Source: an uncultured Clostridia bacterium
GTDB taxonomy: Bacteria; Bacillota; Clostridia; Christensenellales; UBA1750
Assembly: GCA_904393115.1 (NCBI GenBank)
Contig: CAJFMX010000002.1
Location: forward strand, 62,001-126,000
Direction of reading: 5' to 3'
DNA: 64,000 nt
Made by a program: the position numbers and the translations under genes. The notes under the pieces are model-generated. The model saw only the letters and a list, made by a program, of their open reading frames with translations. It ran no database searches and was not told where the DNA came from. Every line of letters starts with the position of its first letter. Position 1 is the first letter of the stretch. Below are positions 16,120 to 23,936 of the stretch, one piece after another.

Positions 16120-17112
16120 ATGATCCGCATCAAGGTCTACAAGCTCTCGCAGGTCATCGGCGCGGCGGTTCTGGCCGTGCTGCTCATCGTCGCAATCGTC
16201 GTGGGCATCCGCGTCTTTGCGGGTGCGCAGGACAGCCCAACCCTGGGGCAGGAGAGCGCGGGCGTTTCGGCTTCGGCCGGGGCCCCCGCCGCGGACAAGC
16301 CCCAAGCGCTTCGCACCTGGCTGCCCGACGGGGAGGAGGCCGTGCCCGTCACCGCCGAGGGGGAAACGGGCGACGCGCCCGACGACGTGGACCGCATCCG
16401 CGTGGAGATCTCCAAGATCGAGGGGGAGTTCGAGGCCGAACCCAAGGAAAAGCCCCGCGTGCTCCTCTACCACACCCACTCCTACGAGGCCTTTGCCCAG
16501 GACCCGGACAACCCCTATGAGGAGACCACGCAGTGGCGCAGCGCGGATGCGGACTTCAACATCATGGCCGTGGGCGCAAAGCTCAAGGAGGAGCTGGAGA
16601 CGCGCGGCATCGAGGTCGTCCACGACCGGACCGAGCACGAGCCGCCCAAGCTCGGCACGGCCTACATCCGGTCCCTGGCGACGCTGGAGAAGTACCAGGA
16701 GGCCGGGGAGGCGTTCGACATGGTCCTGGACATCCACCGCGACGCGGCCAGCGCCCGGAACACGAACCCCTCGTGCGTGACCGCGAACGGGAAGGACTAC
16801 GCGCGCCTGATGATGCTCATCGGCACGGGCGAGGGCGACGACGGCGAGGGCTTCTCCATCAAGCCCAACTGGCAGGAGAACTACAAGCTCGCCGAGGCCC
16901 TGACCGAGGGGCTCAACGAGCGCATCCCCGGGATCTGCCGCGACATCATGGTCAAGACCGGGAGATATAACCAGCACATGAGCGAGCGCGCCGTGCTCAT
17001 CGAGGTGGGCCACAACGAGAACACCCTGCAGGAAGCGCTGAACGCCACCGAACCCCTGGCGGACGTCATCGCGGACCTGCTGCTGGACCCGGCGTCCGCT
17101 TTTGCCTCGTGA
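16120..17112 (+). CDS. spoIIP: Stage II sporulation protein P
   Basis: A 330-residue membrane-anchored peptidoglycan hydrolase that, with SpoIID and SpoIIM, drives septal thinning and engulfment. One transmembrane segment covers about residues 9-32, then a low-complexity Ala/Pro/Glu linker, then the catalytic domain from about residue 105. That domain carries YHTHSYEAF (metal-binding histidine), DIHRDA and EVGHNENT. Start ATG 16120 was chosen over 16093 because GGAGGGGG lies nine bases upstream. murI follows with its own promoter overlapping the spoIIP stop. Confidence 0.96.
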   Translation: MIRIKVYKLSQVIGAAVLAVLLIVAIVVGIRVFAGAQDSPTLGQESAGVSASAGAPAADKPQALRTWLPDGEEAVPVTAEGETGDAPDDVDRIRVEISKIEGEFEAEPKEKPRVLLYHTHSYEAFAQDPDNPYEETTQWRSADADFNIMAVGAKLKEELETRGIEVVHDRTEHEPPKLGTAYIRSLATLEKYQEAGEAFDMVLDIHRDAASARNTNPSCVTANGKDYARLMMLIGTGEGDDGEGFSIKPNWQENYKLAEALTEGLNERIPGICRDIMVKTGRYNQHMSERAVLIEVGHNENTLQEALNATEPLADVIADLLLDPASAFAS

Positions 17113-17137
17113 CGGCGGGGACGGGATGTGGTATACT
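17109..17137 (+). promoter_or_regulatory. Probable promoter of murI
   Basis: TATACT at 17132-17137 with a weak -35 GTGACG at 17109-17114 and a 17-bp spacer. The -35 overlaps the spoIIP stop codon. Confidence 0.55.
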
Positions 17138-17171
17138 GTTTCTGTCACATCCTGTTCTTTGGAGGCGGAGC

Positions 17172-17921
17172 ATGTTTAGACCCATCGGCATCTTCGACTC
17201 GGGGGTGGGCGGCGTCAGCGTCCTGCGGGACGCCATGGCCCTGCTGCCCCACGAGCGCTTCCTATTTTATGGGGACAATGCGAACGCGCCCTACGGCCTA
17301 AAGTCCCCGGAGGAGATCCGCGCCTGCGTGCGCCGCGTGGTGGACGAGCTCCTGCAGCGCGACGTCAAGGCCCTGGTCATCGCCTGCAACACGGCCACGG
17401 CCGCGGCGGCAAAGGAGCTGCGGGAGACCCTCGCCCTGCCCGTCATCGGCATGGAGCCGGCGCTCAAGCCCGCCCATGCGCTGCTGCACGGCGGCCAGAT
17501 CCTGGTGCTGGCCACGCCCGCGACGCTGCACATGGAGAAGTTCCAGCGCCTGATGGCGCTCTACGGCGAGGGCGCCGTGCCCGTGGAGGGCCGGGGCCTT
17601 GTCGAGTGCGTGGAGTCGGGCCACCTGGACGACGCCGCGGCGGAGGCGGCTCTGCGGGCGGTCCTCGCGCCGCACCTCGCCCGGCCGACGGACGCCATCG
17701 TCCTGGGGTGCACGCACTACCTCTTTTTGCGCCGCGCGCTCGAGCGCATCGCCCCGGGGATTCCCCTCGTGGACGGGAACCTGGGCACCGTGCGCCAGCT
17801 CCGCCACGTGCTCGAGGAGCGCGGGCTCCTGCGCGCCGCGGGCGCGGGCGGGTGCGAGCTGCACACGACGGGCGACGCGGAGCACTTCCTGCCCCTGATG
17901 CAGCGCCTGCTGCGCGCGTAA
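17172..17921 (+). CDS. murI: Glutamate racemase
   Basis: A 249-residue enzyme making D-glutamate for peptidoglycan. The N-terminal IGIFDSGVGGVSVL loop, the first catalytic cysteine C72 in ACNTATA and the second in LGCTHYLF near residue 180 are all present. The substrate-binding YGDNANAPYG is also conserved. ATG 17172 follows TGGAGGCGGAGC. The gene is followed by two hairpins with T-runs, which separate it from the spoIIIA operon. Confidence 0.97.
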   Translation: MFRPIGIFDSGVGGVSVLRDAMALLPHERFLFYGDNANAPYGLKSPEEIRACVRRVVDELLQRDVKALVIACNTATAAAAKELRETLALPVIGMEPALKPAHALLHGGQILVLATPATLHMEKFQRLMALYGEGAVPVEGRGLVECVESGHLDDAAAEAALRAVLAPHLARPTDAIVLGCTHYLFLRRALERIAPGIPLVDGNLGTVRQLRHVLEERGLLRAAGAGGCELHTTGDAEHFLPLMQRLLRA

Positions 17922-17989
17922 AAATTTTTTTCGGGCGCGGAACTTTTCCGGTTCGCCCTCCGTCCTATAGGGCGAAAGGGCGCATTCCT

Positions 17990-18033
17990 TGCAGAACCCT
18001 CCGGCTTCTCCCGCCGGGGGGTTCTGCGCTTTT
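17990..18033 (+). terminator. First of two terminators after murI
   Basis: GCAGAACCCTCCGGC pairs with GCCGGGGGGTTCTGC, followed by GCTTTT. Confidence 0.75.
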
Positions 18034-18046
18034 GGCCGACGGCGCG

Positions 18047-18084
18047 GGCAGCCTTCCGTTTGGGAAGGCTGCTTTTTGCGTTTT
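18047..18084 (+). terminator. Second terminator after murI
   Basis: GGGCAGCCTTCC pairs with GGGAAGGCTGC around GTTT, followed by TTTTTGCGTTTT. Two terminators in tandem insulate spoIIIA from murI read-through. Confidence 0.85.
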
Positions 18085-18102
18085 GGGAAGGGGGCGCGGG
18101 GC

Positions 18103-18131
18103 GGATATTCCGCGGGGGCGGGGCATATACT
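18103..18131 (+). promoter_or_regulatory. Sigma-E-type promoter of the spoIIIA operon
   Basis: GGATATT at 18103-18109, a 14-bp spacer, then CATATACT at 18124-18131. This fits the mother-cell sigma-E consensus (KMATATT, 14 bp, CATACAMT) with one -10 difference. It sits 17 bp before spoIIIAA and after two terminators, where the sporulation promoter is expected. Confidence 0.75.
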
Positions 18132-18148
18132 CCTGCGAGGTGAAGGCA

Positions 18149-19018
18149 ATGGACAAACTCCTATCCCAGTTCAGCCCGCCCTTCCGCGCGGCGCTCGCCC
18201 CGTACGCGCGGGAGATGGCCGGCGCGCGGGAGATCCGCATCCGCGTCCGCCGGCCGCTGCTGCTGCGGGGCGAAAAGAACCTGCGCATCCCCCTGGAGCC
18301 GGACGAGGCGCAGATCCGGGACCTGCTGCTCTCCTTCTGCGGCCAGGCGCTCTACGCCCGGCAGGAGGAGCTGAACCAAGGGTTCCTGACCCTGCCCTGC
18401 GGCCACCGCGTGGGCGTGTGCGGCCACATGGCGCTGGACGGCGCGCGGCGCAATGCCCTGACGCAGGTCCAGGCCCTGAACGTGCGCATCGCGCGGCAGG
18501 TCCCGTGCGACGCGCGGGCGCTGGCGGCGGCGATGCCGGGCGGCGCGCTGCGCTCGACGCTGGTGCTCTCCGAGCCGGGGATGGGCAAGACCACGCTGCT
18601 GCGGGAGCTGGCGCGCGCCCTGAGCCGCGCGGGCGCGCAGGTGGCCATCGCCGACGAGCGCGGGGAGCTGGCCGCCTGCGTGCGGGGCGTGCCGCAGCTG
18701 GACGTCGGCCCCTGCACGGACGTCATGGACAACATGGGCAAGGCCGAGGCCGTGCGCCTGCTCACGCGGTCCATGGCGCCGGACGTGATCGTCTCGGACG
18801 AGATCGGCGGAGAGGCGGACGCCGCAGCGCTGCTGGACGCGCGGCGCTGCGGCGTGCAGGTGCTCTGCAGCGCGCACGCCGCGGGCTTTGCCCAGGCGAA
18901 GCGCCGCCCCGCGCTGGAGCCCCTGCTGCGCGCGGGCGTCTTCGACCGCATCGTGGTGCTGGGCGGGCGGGTCGGGCGGATCGCCGCGGTGCTGGACGGG
19001 GAGGGAAGGCCATGCTGA
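18149..19018 (+). CDS. spoIIIAA: Stage III sporulation protein AA (ATPase)
   Basis: A 289-residue AAA/secretion-type ATPase, the motor of the SpoIIIA-SpoIIQ mother cell-forespore channel complex. It has EIRIRVRRPL near the start, Walker A SEPGMGKTTLLREL near residue 145, an IADERGEL segment, and a Walker B-like DVIVSDEIGG near residue 210. Length is close to the usual 300 or so. The start follows GAGGTGAAGGCA. It opens the operon, and its stop overlaps the spoIIIAB start by seven bases. Confidence 0.97.
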   Translation: MDKLLSQFSPPFRAALAPYAREMAGAREIRIRVRRPLLLRGEKNLRIPLEPDEAQIRDLLLSFCGQALYARQEELNQGFLTLPCGHRVGVCGHMALDGARRNALTQVQALNVRIARQVPCDARALAAAMPGGALRSTLVLSEPGMGKTTLLRELARALSRAGAQVAIADERGELAACVRGVPQLDVGPCTDVMDNMGKAEAVRLLTRSMAPDVIVSDEIGGEADAAALLDARRCGVQVLCSAHAAGFAQAKRRPALEPLLRAGVFDRIVVLGGRVGRIAAVLDGEGRPC

Positions 19019-19488
19019 AGCAGTTGGGCGCGTGCCTGGTGTCGCTGGCCCTGGGCGCGCTGGGGTTCTGGTGGATCGCGCGGGAGCACGCGCGCCTGGA
19101 CGCGCTGGAGGACGCGCTGCGCGCCGTGCGCCTGCTGCGCGCGCAGGTGGAGCACCTGCGCCTGCCGCTGCCGGAGGCCGTGGAGTCGCTGCGCGGCCAG
19201 TGCCGCCTGGCGGACGCGCTCTGGGAGGCGAGCTGTCCGCTCGGGGGCGAGGCGCTGGAGACGGCGCTGCGCGCGGCCGGGCTGCAAAGGGACGCCGCGC
19301 AGATCGTGCAGGCCCTGCTGCGCGCGGTGCCGACGCTGCCCGCAGGGGAGACGGGCCCGTTTGACAGCGCGCAGGAGCAGCTGCGCGAGCTCCGGGACCT
19401 GAAGCGCGCGGCCCTGGACCAGAGCGCGGCGCTCTATCCGCGCCTGGGGCTGCTGGCGGCCTTTGCGGCGCTGGTGCTGCTGCTCTAG
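19012..19488 (+). CDS. spoIIIAB: Stage III sporulation protein AB
   Basis: A 158-residue membrane protein of the SpoIIIA complex, related in layout to type II/IV secretion F-type platform proteins. It has an N-terminal transmembrane segment (about 5-22), a helical cytoplasmic domain with RLLRAQVEHLRLPLPEAV, and a C-terminal hydrophobic helix AAFAALVLLL. The start ATG 19012 overlaps the end of spoIIIAA, and GGGAGGG lies upstream. Length is close to the usual 170. Confidence 0.93.
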   Translation: MLKQLGACLVSLALGALGFWWIAREHARLDALEDALRAVRLLRAQVEHLRLPLPEAVESLRGQCRLADALWEASCPLGGEALETALRAAGLQRDAAQIVQALLRAVPTLPAGETGPFDSAQEQLRELRDLKRAALDQSAALYPRLGLLAAFAALVLLL

Positions 19489-19518
19489 CGGGCGGACAAA
19501 AGAAGGGGGGAAGCGGGA

Positions 19519-19719
19519 ATGGACGTGGATCTGCTGCTGCGCATTGCGGCGATCGGGCTGCTGATGGCGGTGGCCTCGACCGTGCTCAAGAGCGCCGGGC
19601 GCGACGACATCGCCATGGTCTGCAACATCGGGGGGCTGGTGCTCGCGCTGGCCCTGATCCTCGGGGGAGTCAGCGACCTGTTCACCAGCATCAAGGCGCT
19701 CTTCCCCCTCTACGGATGA
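19519..19719 (+). CDS. spoIIIAC: Stage III sporulation protein AC
   Basis: A 66-residue protein with two transmembrane helices separated by the conserved SAGRDDIAMVCNIGG loop. It is a small membrane subunit of the SpoIIIA channel complex. Length is normal. The ribosome site AAGGGGGGAAG precedes ATG 19519. The stop overlaps the spoIIIAD start by four bases (ATGA), indicating translational coupling. Confidence 0.96.
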   Translation: MDVDLLLRIAAIGLLMAVASTVLKSAGRDDIAMVCNIGGLVLALALILGGVSDLFTSIKALFPLYG

Positions 19720-20108
19720 CGGAGGTGCTGCGCCTTGCCGGCATCGCGATCCTGGGCGCGGCCATGGGCGCGGTGCTGCGCGCCTTTGGGCGGAAGGAGG
19801 CCGCGCTCGTCTGCGAGATCGCCTGCGGCCTTGCGCTGCTGCTGCGGGTGCTGCAGGGCGCGGGCGAAGCGCTCAGCGCGCTGCCGGACCTGTTCGGCCG
19901 GGCGGGCCTTTCCGGGGAGCTGAGCGGGATGCTGCTGCGCAGCGCGGGCATCGCGGTGGCGGCGGAGCTCGGTGCGCAGCTCTGCCGGGACGCCGGGTCC
20001 GGCGCGCTGGCGCAGAAGGTGGAGCTCGGCGGCAAGATCCTGATCCTCTGCGCGGCCCTGCCCATGGTCCTGGACCTGTGCGACGCCGTGCTCCTGCTGC
20101 TGGGCTAG
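19716..20108 (+). CDS. spoIIIAD: Stage III sporulation protein AD
   Basis: A 130-residue membrane protein with four predicted hydrophobic helices, homologous to SpoIIIAC in its first half (AFGRKEAALVCEIACG). It is part of the feeding-tube channel in the engulfment membrane. Start ATGA overlap with spoIIIAC. Length matches family members of about 130 residues. Confidence 0.95.
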   Translation: MTEVLRLAGIAILGAAMGAVLRAFGRKEAALVCEIACGLALLLRVLQGAGEALSALPDLFGRAGLSGELSGMLLRSAGIAVAAELGAQLCRDAGSGALAQKVELGGKILILCAALPMVLDLCDAVLLLLG

Positions 20109-20128
20109 GGCGAAAGGAGGGGGGAACC

Positions 20129-21283
20129 ATGCGCGCAAGACGGATTGCCGCGGCCGCGGCGCTGTTCCTGAGCCTGCTCCTGCTCGCGCTCCCCGCGGCC
20201 CGGGCGCAGGAGGAGAGCGGCCTTGCCGGGCTCCTGCGCGAGGAGACGGAGCGGCTGCTCGGCGAGATGGACCTTGCGCCCCTGCAGGAGGCCGCGCCGG
20301 AGCTGGACGTCGCCTCGCTCCTGGAGAGCGCGTCCCAGGGCGGCGCCGCCCTGCCCGTCGGGGAGATCCTCTCCGCCGCGGGCGAGGCGCTCGCGGGGAA
20401 CCTTCGCAGCCTTGCCCCGCGGATGGTGCGCCTCGTGGGCCTTGCGGTGCTCAGCGCCGCGCTGCTGCGCCTGCGCGCCGTTTCCTCTGGCGATGGGGCG
20501 GCGCGCCTTTTGCAGCTGATGACCTACCTGTGCATGGCGCTGCCGGCCGCGGCGGACGCGGCCAATCTCCTGCAGGCCGGCAAGGAGACGGCCGGGCGCA
20601 TGGTCGACCTGTTTGCGGCGCTGCTGCCCACGATGCTGGCGCTGCTGACGGCCATGGGCGGCGCGCAGTCCGCCGCGCAGATGCAGAGCCTGGGGCTCCT
20701 TGCGACGGGGACGCTCGCGGGCTTTGCGCAGCGGGCGCTGTTTCCGCTGCTGGGCCTTGCCGCGGCGGTGGCGGTGGTCTCGCGCCTGGCGCCGCAGATC
20801 CGGCTCACGAGCGCGGGGAAGCTCCTGCGCTCGATGGTGCACTGGGCGCTGGGCGTGGGGTTTACGGTGTTCCTGGGCGTGCTGACCGTGCAGGGCGCGA
20901 CGAGCGCCAGCTACGACGGGGTGACCATGCGCGCGGCCAAGTACGCCGTGGACAAGTTCGTGCCCGTGATCGGCGGGGCGTTCAAGGACACGGCGGACAC
21001 CCTGGTCGGCTGCTCGATCGTGGTCAAGAACGCGGTGGGCGCGGTGGGCCTGGCGGGGTTTCTGCTGATCCTGCTCGGGCCGTGCGCGCAGGTGCTGCTC
21101 ACGATTGCGGCCTACCGGCTGTGCGCCGCGGCGATCGAGCCCCTGGGCGCGGAGCGCATCGCCCCGGCCCTGCAGGACTTTGCGGATATTTTGACCACGC
21201 TTTTCATATTGATGATCAGCATCGGCGCGATGTTCTTCGTCTTTGTCGCGGCGCTGATGCGGATGGGGATGGGATTTGCATGA
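20129..21283 (+). CDS. spoIIIAE: Stage III sporulation protein AE
   Basis: A 384-residue polytopic membrane protein with a cleavable-type signal segment (about 5-27), an acidic N-terminal domain with ELDVASLLESA, and about seven membrane segments. The conserved region VSRLAPQIRLTSAGKLLRSMVHWALG and LTVQGATSASYDGVTMRAAKYA identifies SpoIIIAE, the multi-pass permease-like part of the channel. An AAGGAGGGGGG ribosome site precedes ATG 20129. It ends in an ATGATG overlap with spoIIIAF. Confidence 0.96.
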   Translation: MRARRIAAAAALFLSLLLLALPAARAQEESGLAGLLREETERLLGEMDLAPLQEAAPELDVASLLESASQGGAALPVGEILSAAGEALAGNLRSLAPRMVRLVGLAVLSAALLRLRAVSSGDGAARLLQLMTYLCMALPAAADAANLLQAGKETAGRMVDLFAALLPTMLALLTAMGGAQSAAQMQSLGLLATGTLAGFAQRALFPLLGLAAAVAVVSRLAPQIRLTSAGKLLRSMVHWALGVGFTVFLGVLTVQGATSASYDGVTMRAAKYAVDKFVPVIGGAFKDTADTLVGCSIVVKNAVGAVGLAGFLLILLGPCAQVLLTIAAYRLCAAAIEPLGAERIAPALQDFADILTTLFILMISIGAMFFVFVAALMRMGMGFA

Positions 21284-21471
21284 TGGAAACCCTTCGCAGC
21301 GCGGTCGCCGCGCTGTGCGGCTTGGCGGTGCTCTCCACGGTGCTGGACGCGCTGCTGCCGGATGGATCGGTCAAGAACTACTTCGGCTTCGCCTTCTCGC
21401 TGGCGGTGCTGCTGACGCTGCTGACGCCGGCGCTTGCGATCGTGCGGGCCGCAATGGGGATGGGAGAATGA
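21280..21471 (+). CDS. spoIIIAF: Stage III sporulation protein AF, short form
   Basis: Only 63 residues, with two hydrophobic helices (about 8-25 and 34-54) joined by LLPDGSVKNYFGF, which matches the membrane part of SpoIIIAF. The usual protein is around 200 residues and carries a ring-forming domain after the helices; that domain is absent here. The next gene begins by ATGA overlap, so there is no room for a shifted remainder. Assignment rests on the position between spoIIIAE and spoIIIAG and on the helix sequence. ATG 21283 is an alternative start one codon later. Confidence 0.8.
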   Translation: MMETLRSAVAALCGLAVLSTVLDALLPDGSVKNYFGFAFSLAVLLTLLTPALAIVRAAMGMGE

Positions 21472-21857
21472 GCGGATGGGAAGGGCTGTCCCGCGCCCTG
21501 CGGGACAGGAAGTTTGCGGGCCTTTTGCTGCTGCTCGCGCTGGGGATCGGCCTTGTGGCGCTCTCCTTTTTCCTGCCGGGGCAGGAGGAGCGGGCGCGCA
21601 GCGCGGACGCCGAGTACGCGGCCCTGGGCCTGGAGGAGCGGCTTTCGGCCGCGCTGTCGGACATCCGGGGCGCGGGCGAGGTCACGGTCTTCATCAACGA
21701 GGACGAGGAGGGCGTGCGCGGGGTCCTGGTCGTCGCCGAGGGCGCGGGGGACCTCGCCGTGCAGACGGAGCTGCTGCGCGCGGCCATGACCGCGCTGGAC
21801 GTGCCGGCGGCGAGCGTGGAGGTCTTCGCCCGCAGCGCGCAGGGCGAGACCGATTGA
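21468..21857 (+). CDS. spoIIIAG: Stage III sporulation protein AG, short form
   Basis: A 129-residue single-pass protein. The transmembrane segment is about 17-37, then a ring-building domain with LSDIRGAGEVTVFINEDEEG, VRGVLVVAEGAGD and a closing VPAASVEVF strand, which are SpoIIIAG hallmarks. SpoIIIAG builds the large ring of the channel. B. subtilis SpoIIIAG is near 230 residues; the region between the beta strands of the ring domain is much shorter here. Coupled to spoIIIAF by ATGA. Confidence 0.9.
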   Translation: MSGWEGLSRALRDRKFAGLLLLLALGIGLVALSFFLPGQEERARSADAEYAALGLEERLSAALSDIRGAGEVTVFINEDEEGVRGVLVVAEGAGDLAVQTELLRAAMTALDVPAASVEVFARSAQGETD

Positions 21858-21888
21858 CGGCCGGCGCGCGAAGAGGAGAGGGGAGAGG

Positions 21889-22395
21889 ATGTTTATGCGA
21901 CCTTGGAAAAACCGGACCACGGTGACGCTTGCGGCGATGGTGCTGCTGCTGGGGCTGGGGCTTGTCACGCGCACCCTTGCGGCAAACCAGCCGGAACCCG
22001 CTTCGGCGGAGGCGGCGAGCGTCCTTGCCGCGCAGGAGGAGACGGGCGACTTTTTCCGCGACTTCCGCGCCCAGCGCGAGACCGCCCGCGCGGACGAGAT
22101 CGCGCTTCTGGACGAGATCGTGCACCGCGAGGGCGCGCCGGAGGAATCCGTGCGCGAGGCCGACGCGCGCCGGATCGAGCTCACGCGCCAGACCGAGCAG
22201 GAGCGCGCGATCGAGACGCAGCTTGTGGCCAAGGGCTTTGAGGACGCGGCCGCCTTTGTGCAGGAGGGGACGGTCACAATCGTCGTCAAGCGGGACCGCC
22301 TATCCGACGAGGACACCGCCCAGATCCTGGAGATCGCCATGCGCCAGACCGAGCAGGAGGCCGGAAACGTCAAGATCATCCCCGTCGCAGGATAG
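21889..22395 (+). CDS. spoIIIAH: Stage III sporulation protein AH
   Basis: A 168-residue single-pass mother-cell membrane protein that binds SpoIIQ across the intermembrane space. One transmembrane helix covers about 12-30; a helix-rich Glu/Ala segment follows, then a YscJ/FliF-like ring fold with KGFEDAAAFVQEGTVTIVV and a late ILEIAMRQTEQEAGNVKIIPV. ATG 21889 and ATG 21895 both follow the purine-rich GAGAGGGGAGAGG; the first was chosen. It is the last gene of the operon. Confidence 0.94.
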   Translation: MFMRPWKNRTTVTLAAMVLLLGLGLVTRTLAANQPEPASAEAASVLAAQEETGDFFRDFRAQRETARADEIALLDEIVHREGAPEESVREADARRIELTRQTEQERAIETQLVAKGFEDAAAFVQEGTVTIVVKRDRLSDEDTAQILEIAMRQTEQEAGNVKIIPVAG

Positions 22396-22475
22396 GCGGC
22401 GCGCTTGCCCGGGAAATTGCGCGCGCCGCGCGCAAAAACCTGGAAAAAGCCGGAAGGGTTTGGCGCATAAGGGGT

Positions 22476-22504
22476 TTGCAGAATCCGTGCGCATCTGTTA
22501 TAAT
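22476..22504 (+). promoter_or_regulatory. Sigma-A promoter of asp23
   Basis: TTGCAG at 22476-22481, 17 bp, TATAAT at 22499-22504, 30 bp before the asp23 start. Confidence 0.85.
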
Positions 22505-22534
22505 AGAATCAACTTATGTTTGGAGGTGTTGACC

Positions 22535-22960
22535 ATGAGCGAGAATATGCCGGTGAACGTCGAAATCGACAACGGGATCGGCTCTGTGACCTTTGAGGAT
22601 GACGTCATCGCCATCATCGCCGGCCTTGCCGCGACGGAAGTCAAGGGCGTAGCCAGCATGGCGGGCAGCATGTCCTCGTCGCTGAACGAGATGCTGGGCA
22701 AAAAGGACCACACCAAGGGCGTCAAGGTCGAGGTGGGCACCGAGGAGGCCGCTGTGGACCTCTATCTCTCCCTCTACTACGGCATCAGCATTCCCGAGAC
22801 CTGCCGCGCCGTGCAGGAGAACGTCAAAAAGGCCATCGAGACGATGACGGGCCTTCGCGTTGTGGAAGTCAACGTCCACGTGCAGGCCGTCAAGTTCGAG
22901 AAGGAAGCCCCGGCCGAGATCGCCGCGCCCGAGGAGGCGCCCGCTCCCCGGGTCAAGTAA
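22535..22960 (+). CDS. Asp23/Gls24-family envelope stress protein
   Basis: A 141-residue Asp23-domain protein. VTFEDDVIAIIAGLAATEVKGVASMAGS starts the domain, KGVKVEVG follows, and LYYGISIPETCRAVQENVKKAIETMTGL is the family helix-strand motif. Asp23 proteins are abundant, sit at the membrane through AmaP and are linked to cell-envelope stress. The C-terminal 15 residues are an acidic/Ala/Pro tail. It is followed by amaP and the DUF2273 gene, the usual trio, then nusB. GGAGGTGTTGACC precedes the start. Confidence 0.94.
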   Translation: MSENMPVNVEIDNGIGSVTFEDDVIAIIAGLAATEVKGVASMAGSMSSSLNEMLGKKDHTKGVKVEVGTEEAAVDLYLSLYYGISIPETCRAVQENVKKAIETMTGLRVVEVNVHVQAVKFEKEAPAEIAAPEEAPAPRVK

Positions 22961-22997
22961 TTTCCCCGAAGGAAAATAGCCGTTCGCCAGGGAAGAG

Positions 22998-23039
22998 CCT
23001 GCGCGTGCGCGGTCGCACGCCCCATGCGCAGGTTTCTTT
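22998..23039 (+). terminator. Hairpin between asp23 and amaP, possible attenuator
   Basis: CCTGCGC pairs with GCGCAGG, with an inner GTGCG/CGCAC helix, followed by TTTCTTT. It could let asp23 be made in excess over amaP. Confidence 0.55.
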
Positions 23040-23108
23040 ATGCGCGCATTCAACAGCAGGGCGGGCCTTTTGCGCCTGCCCTGCAAGGAGAAAAGGGGGA
23101 CCTTCCCG

Positions 23109-23657
23109 ATGAAGATGAAGTGGTACGATCGGCTGCTTGCGGCGCTGTGTGCGCTCGTGCTGCTTGCGGCGGCGGTGTTCGCTGTGGGCGTGGCCCTGGG
23201 CCCGTTCCGCTCGGCGCTGCAGAGCTTTGGCGAGGCGTCGGGCCTTGTGCTCGGGATTTTCGGGGTCGTCGTCGCCCTAATCGCCCTGCGCGTGCTCTAC
23301 GCGGCGCTGGGCCATGCCGCGGCCCCGGTCCAGGGGCAGGAGTCCGTCCTCATCAAGACCACGGACAACGGCTCCATCCTCATCGCGCTTTCCGCCCTGG
23401 ACACGATGGTCCAGCGCTCGGTGCGCGCCTGCGCCGCCGTGCGCGATGTGGAGAGCCGTCTGCTCGCCACGGAGCAGGAAGGCGTGCGGGTGCTTTTGCG
23501 GGTGAGCTTTGCGCCGGATTCGGTGCTGCCGGAGGCGACGGCGCAGATTCAGCGCGAGGTCAAGGACTACGTCCAGACCCACGCGGGCGTGCCGGTGACG
23601 GACGTGCAGATCTTTGTCGAGGCGGTCGGCTCCCCCCAGCCGGTGCGGGTGGAATAA
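23109..23657 (+). CDS. amaP: Asp23 membrane anchor protein AmaP
   Basis: A 182-residue protein with two transmembrane helices (about 10-30 and 46-66) followed by a cytoplasmic domain carrying DTMVQRSVRACAAVRDVESRL and VTDVQIFVEAV, which resembles an Asp23 fold. AmaP anchors Asp23 to the membrane in Staphylococcus; the same role is inferred from synteny. The start could be either of two near ATGs (23109 or 23115). AAGGAGAAAAGGGGG lies upstream. Confidence 0.88.
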   Translation: MKMKWYDRLLAALCALVLLAAAVFAVGVALGPFRSALQSFGEASGLVLGIFGVVVALIALRVLYAALGHAAAPVQGQESVLIKTTDNGSILIALSALDTMVQRSVRACAAVRDVESRLLATEQEGVRVLLRVSFAPDSVLPEATAQIQREVKDYVQTHAGVPVTDVQIFVEAVGSPQPVRVE

Positions 23658-23669
23658 GGGGGGCTTTCG

Positions 23670-23915
23670 TTGAACAAAGAGGACGTCCTGCGCCTGATCC
23701 GGGCGCACTTGTATGCGCTCGTGGGCGGGGCGCTGGGTTTGATTGTCGCCGTGCTGTTTTTGACGCTGGGGTTCTGGCGCACGGTGCTGATCGTCGTGCT
23801 CGTCGCCCTGGGCGCGGGGATCGGGGCGCTCGCGGACCGCGGACGCCGCCTTTGGGACGTTGTCGCCCGCTTCTTTCCCAAGGACCGGGACGACGACATC
23901 CGTTTTAAGTTTTAA
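23670..23915 (+). CDS. DUF2273 small membrane protein
   Basis: An 81-residue protein with two hydrophobic helices (about 15-33 and 36-52) and a charged C-terminus (FFPKDRDDDIRF). This is the DUF2273 family that regularly accompanies asp23 and amaP. The start is a TTG codon; AAGGGGGG lies at a good distance, and no ATG is available. The function beyond envelope association is unknown. Confidence 0.85.
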   Translation: MNKEDVLRLIRAHLYALVGGALGLIVAVLFLTLGFWRTVLIVVLVALGAGIGALADRGRRLWDVVARFFPKDRDDDIRFKF

Positions 23916-23936
23916 CAAGGGAGTTTAGGAGGAACT

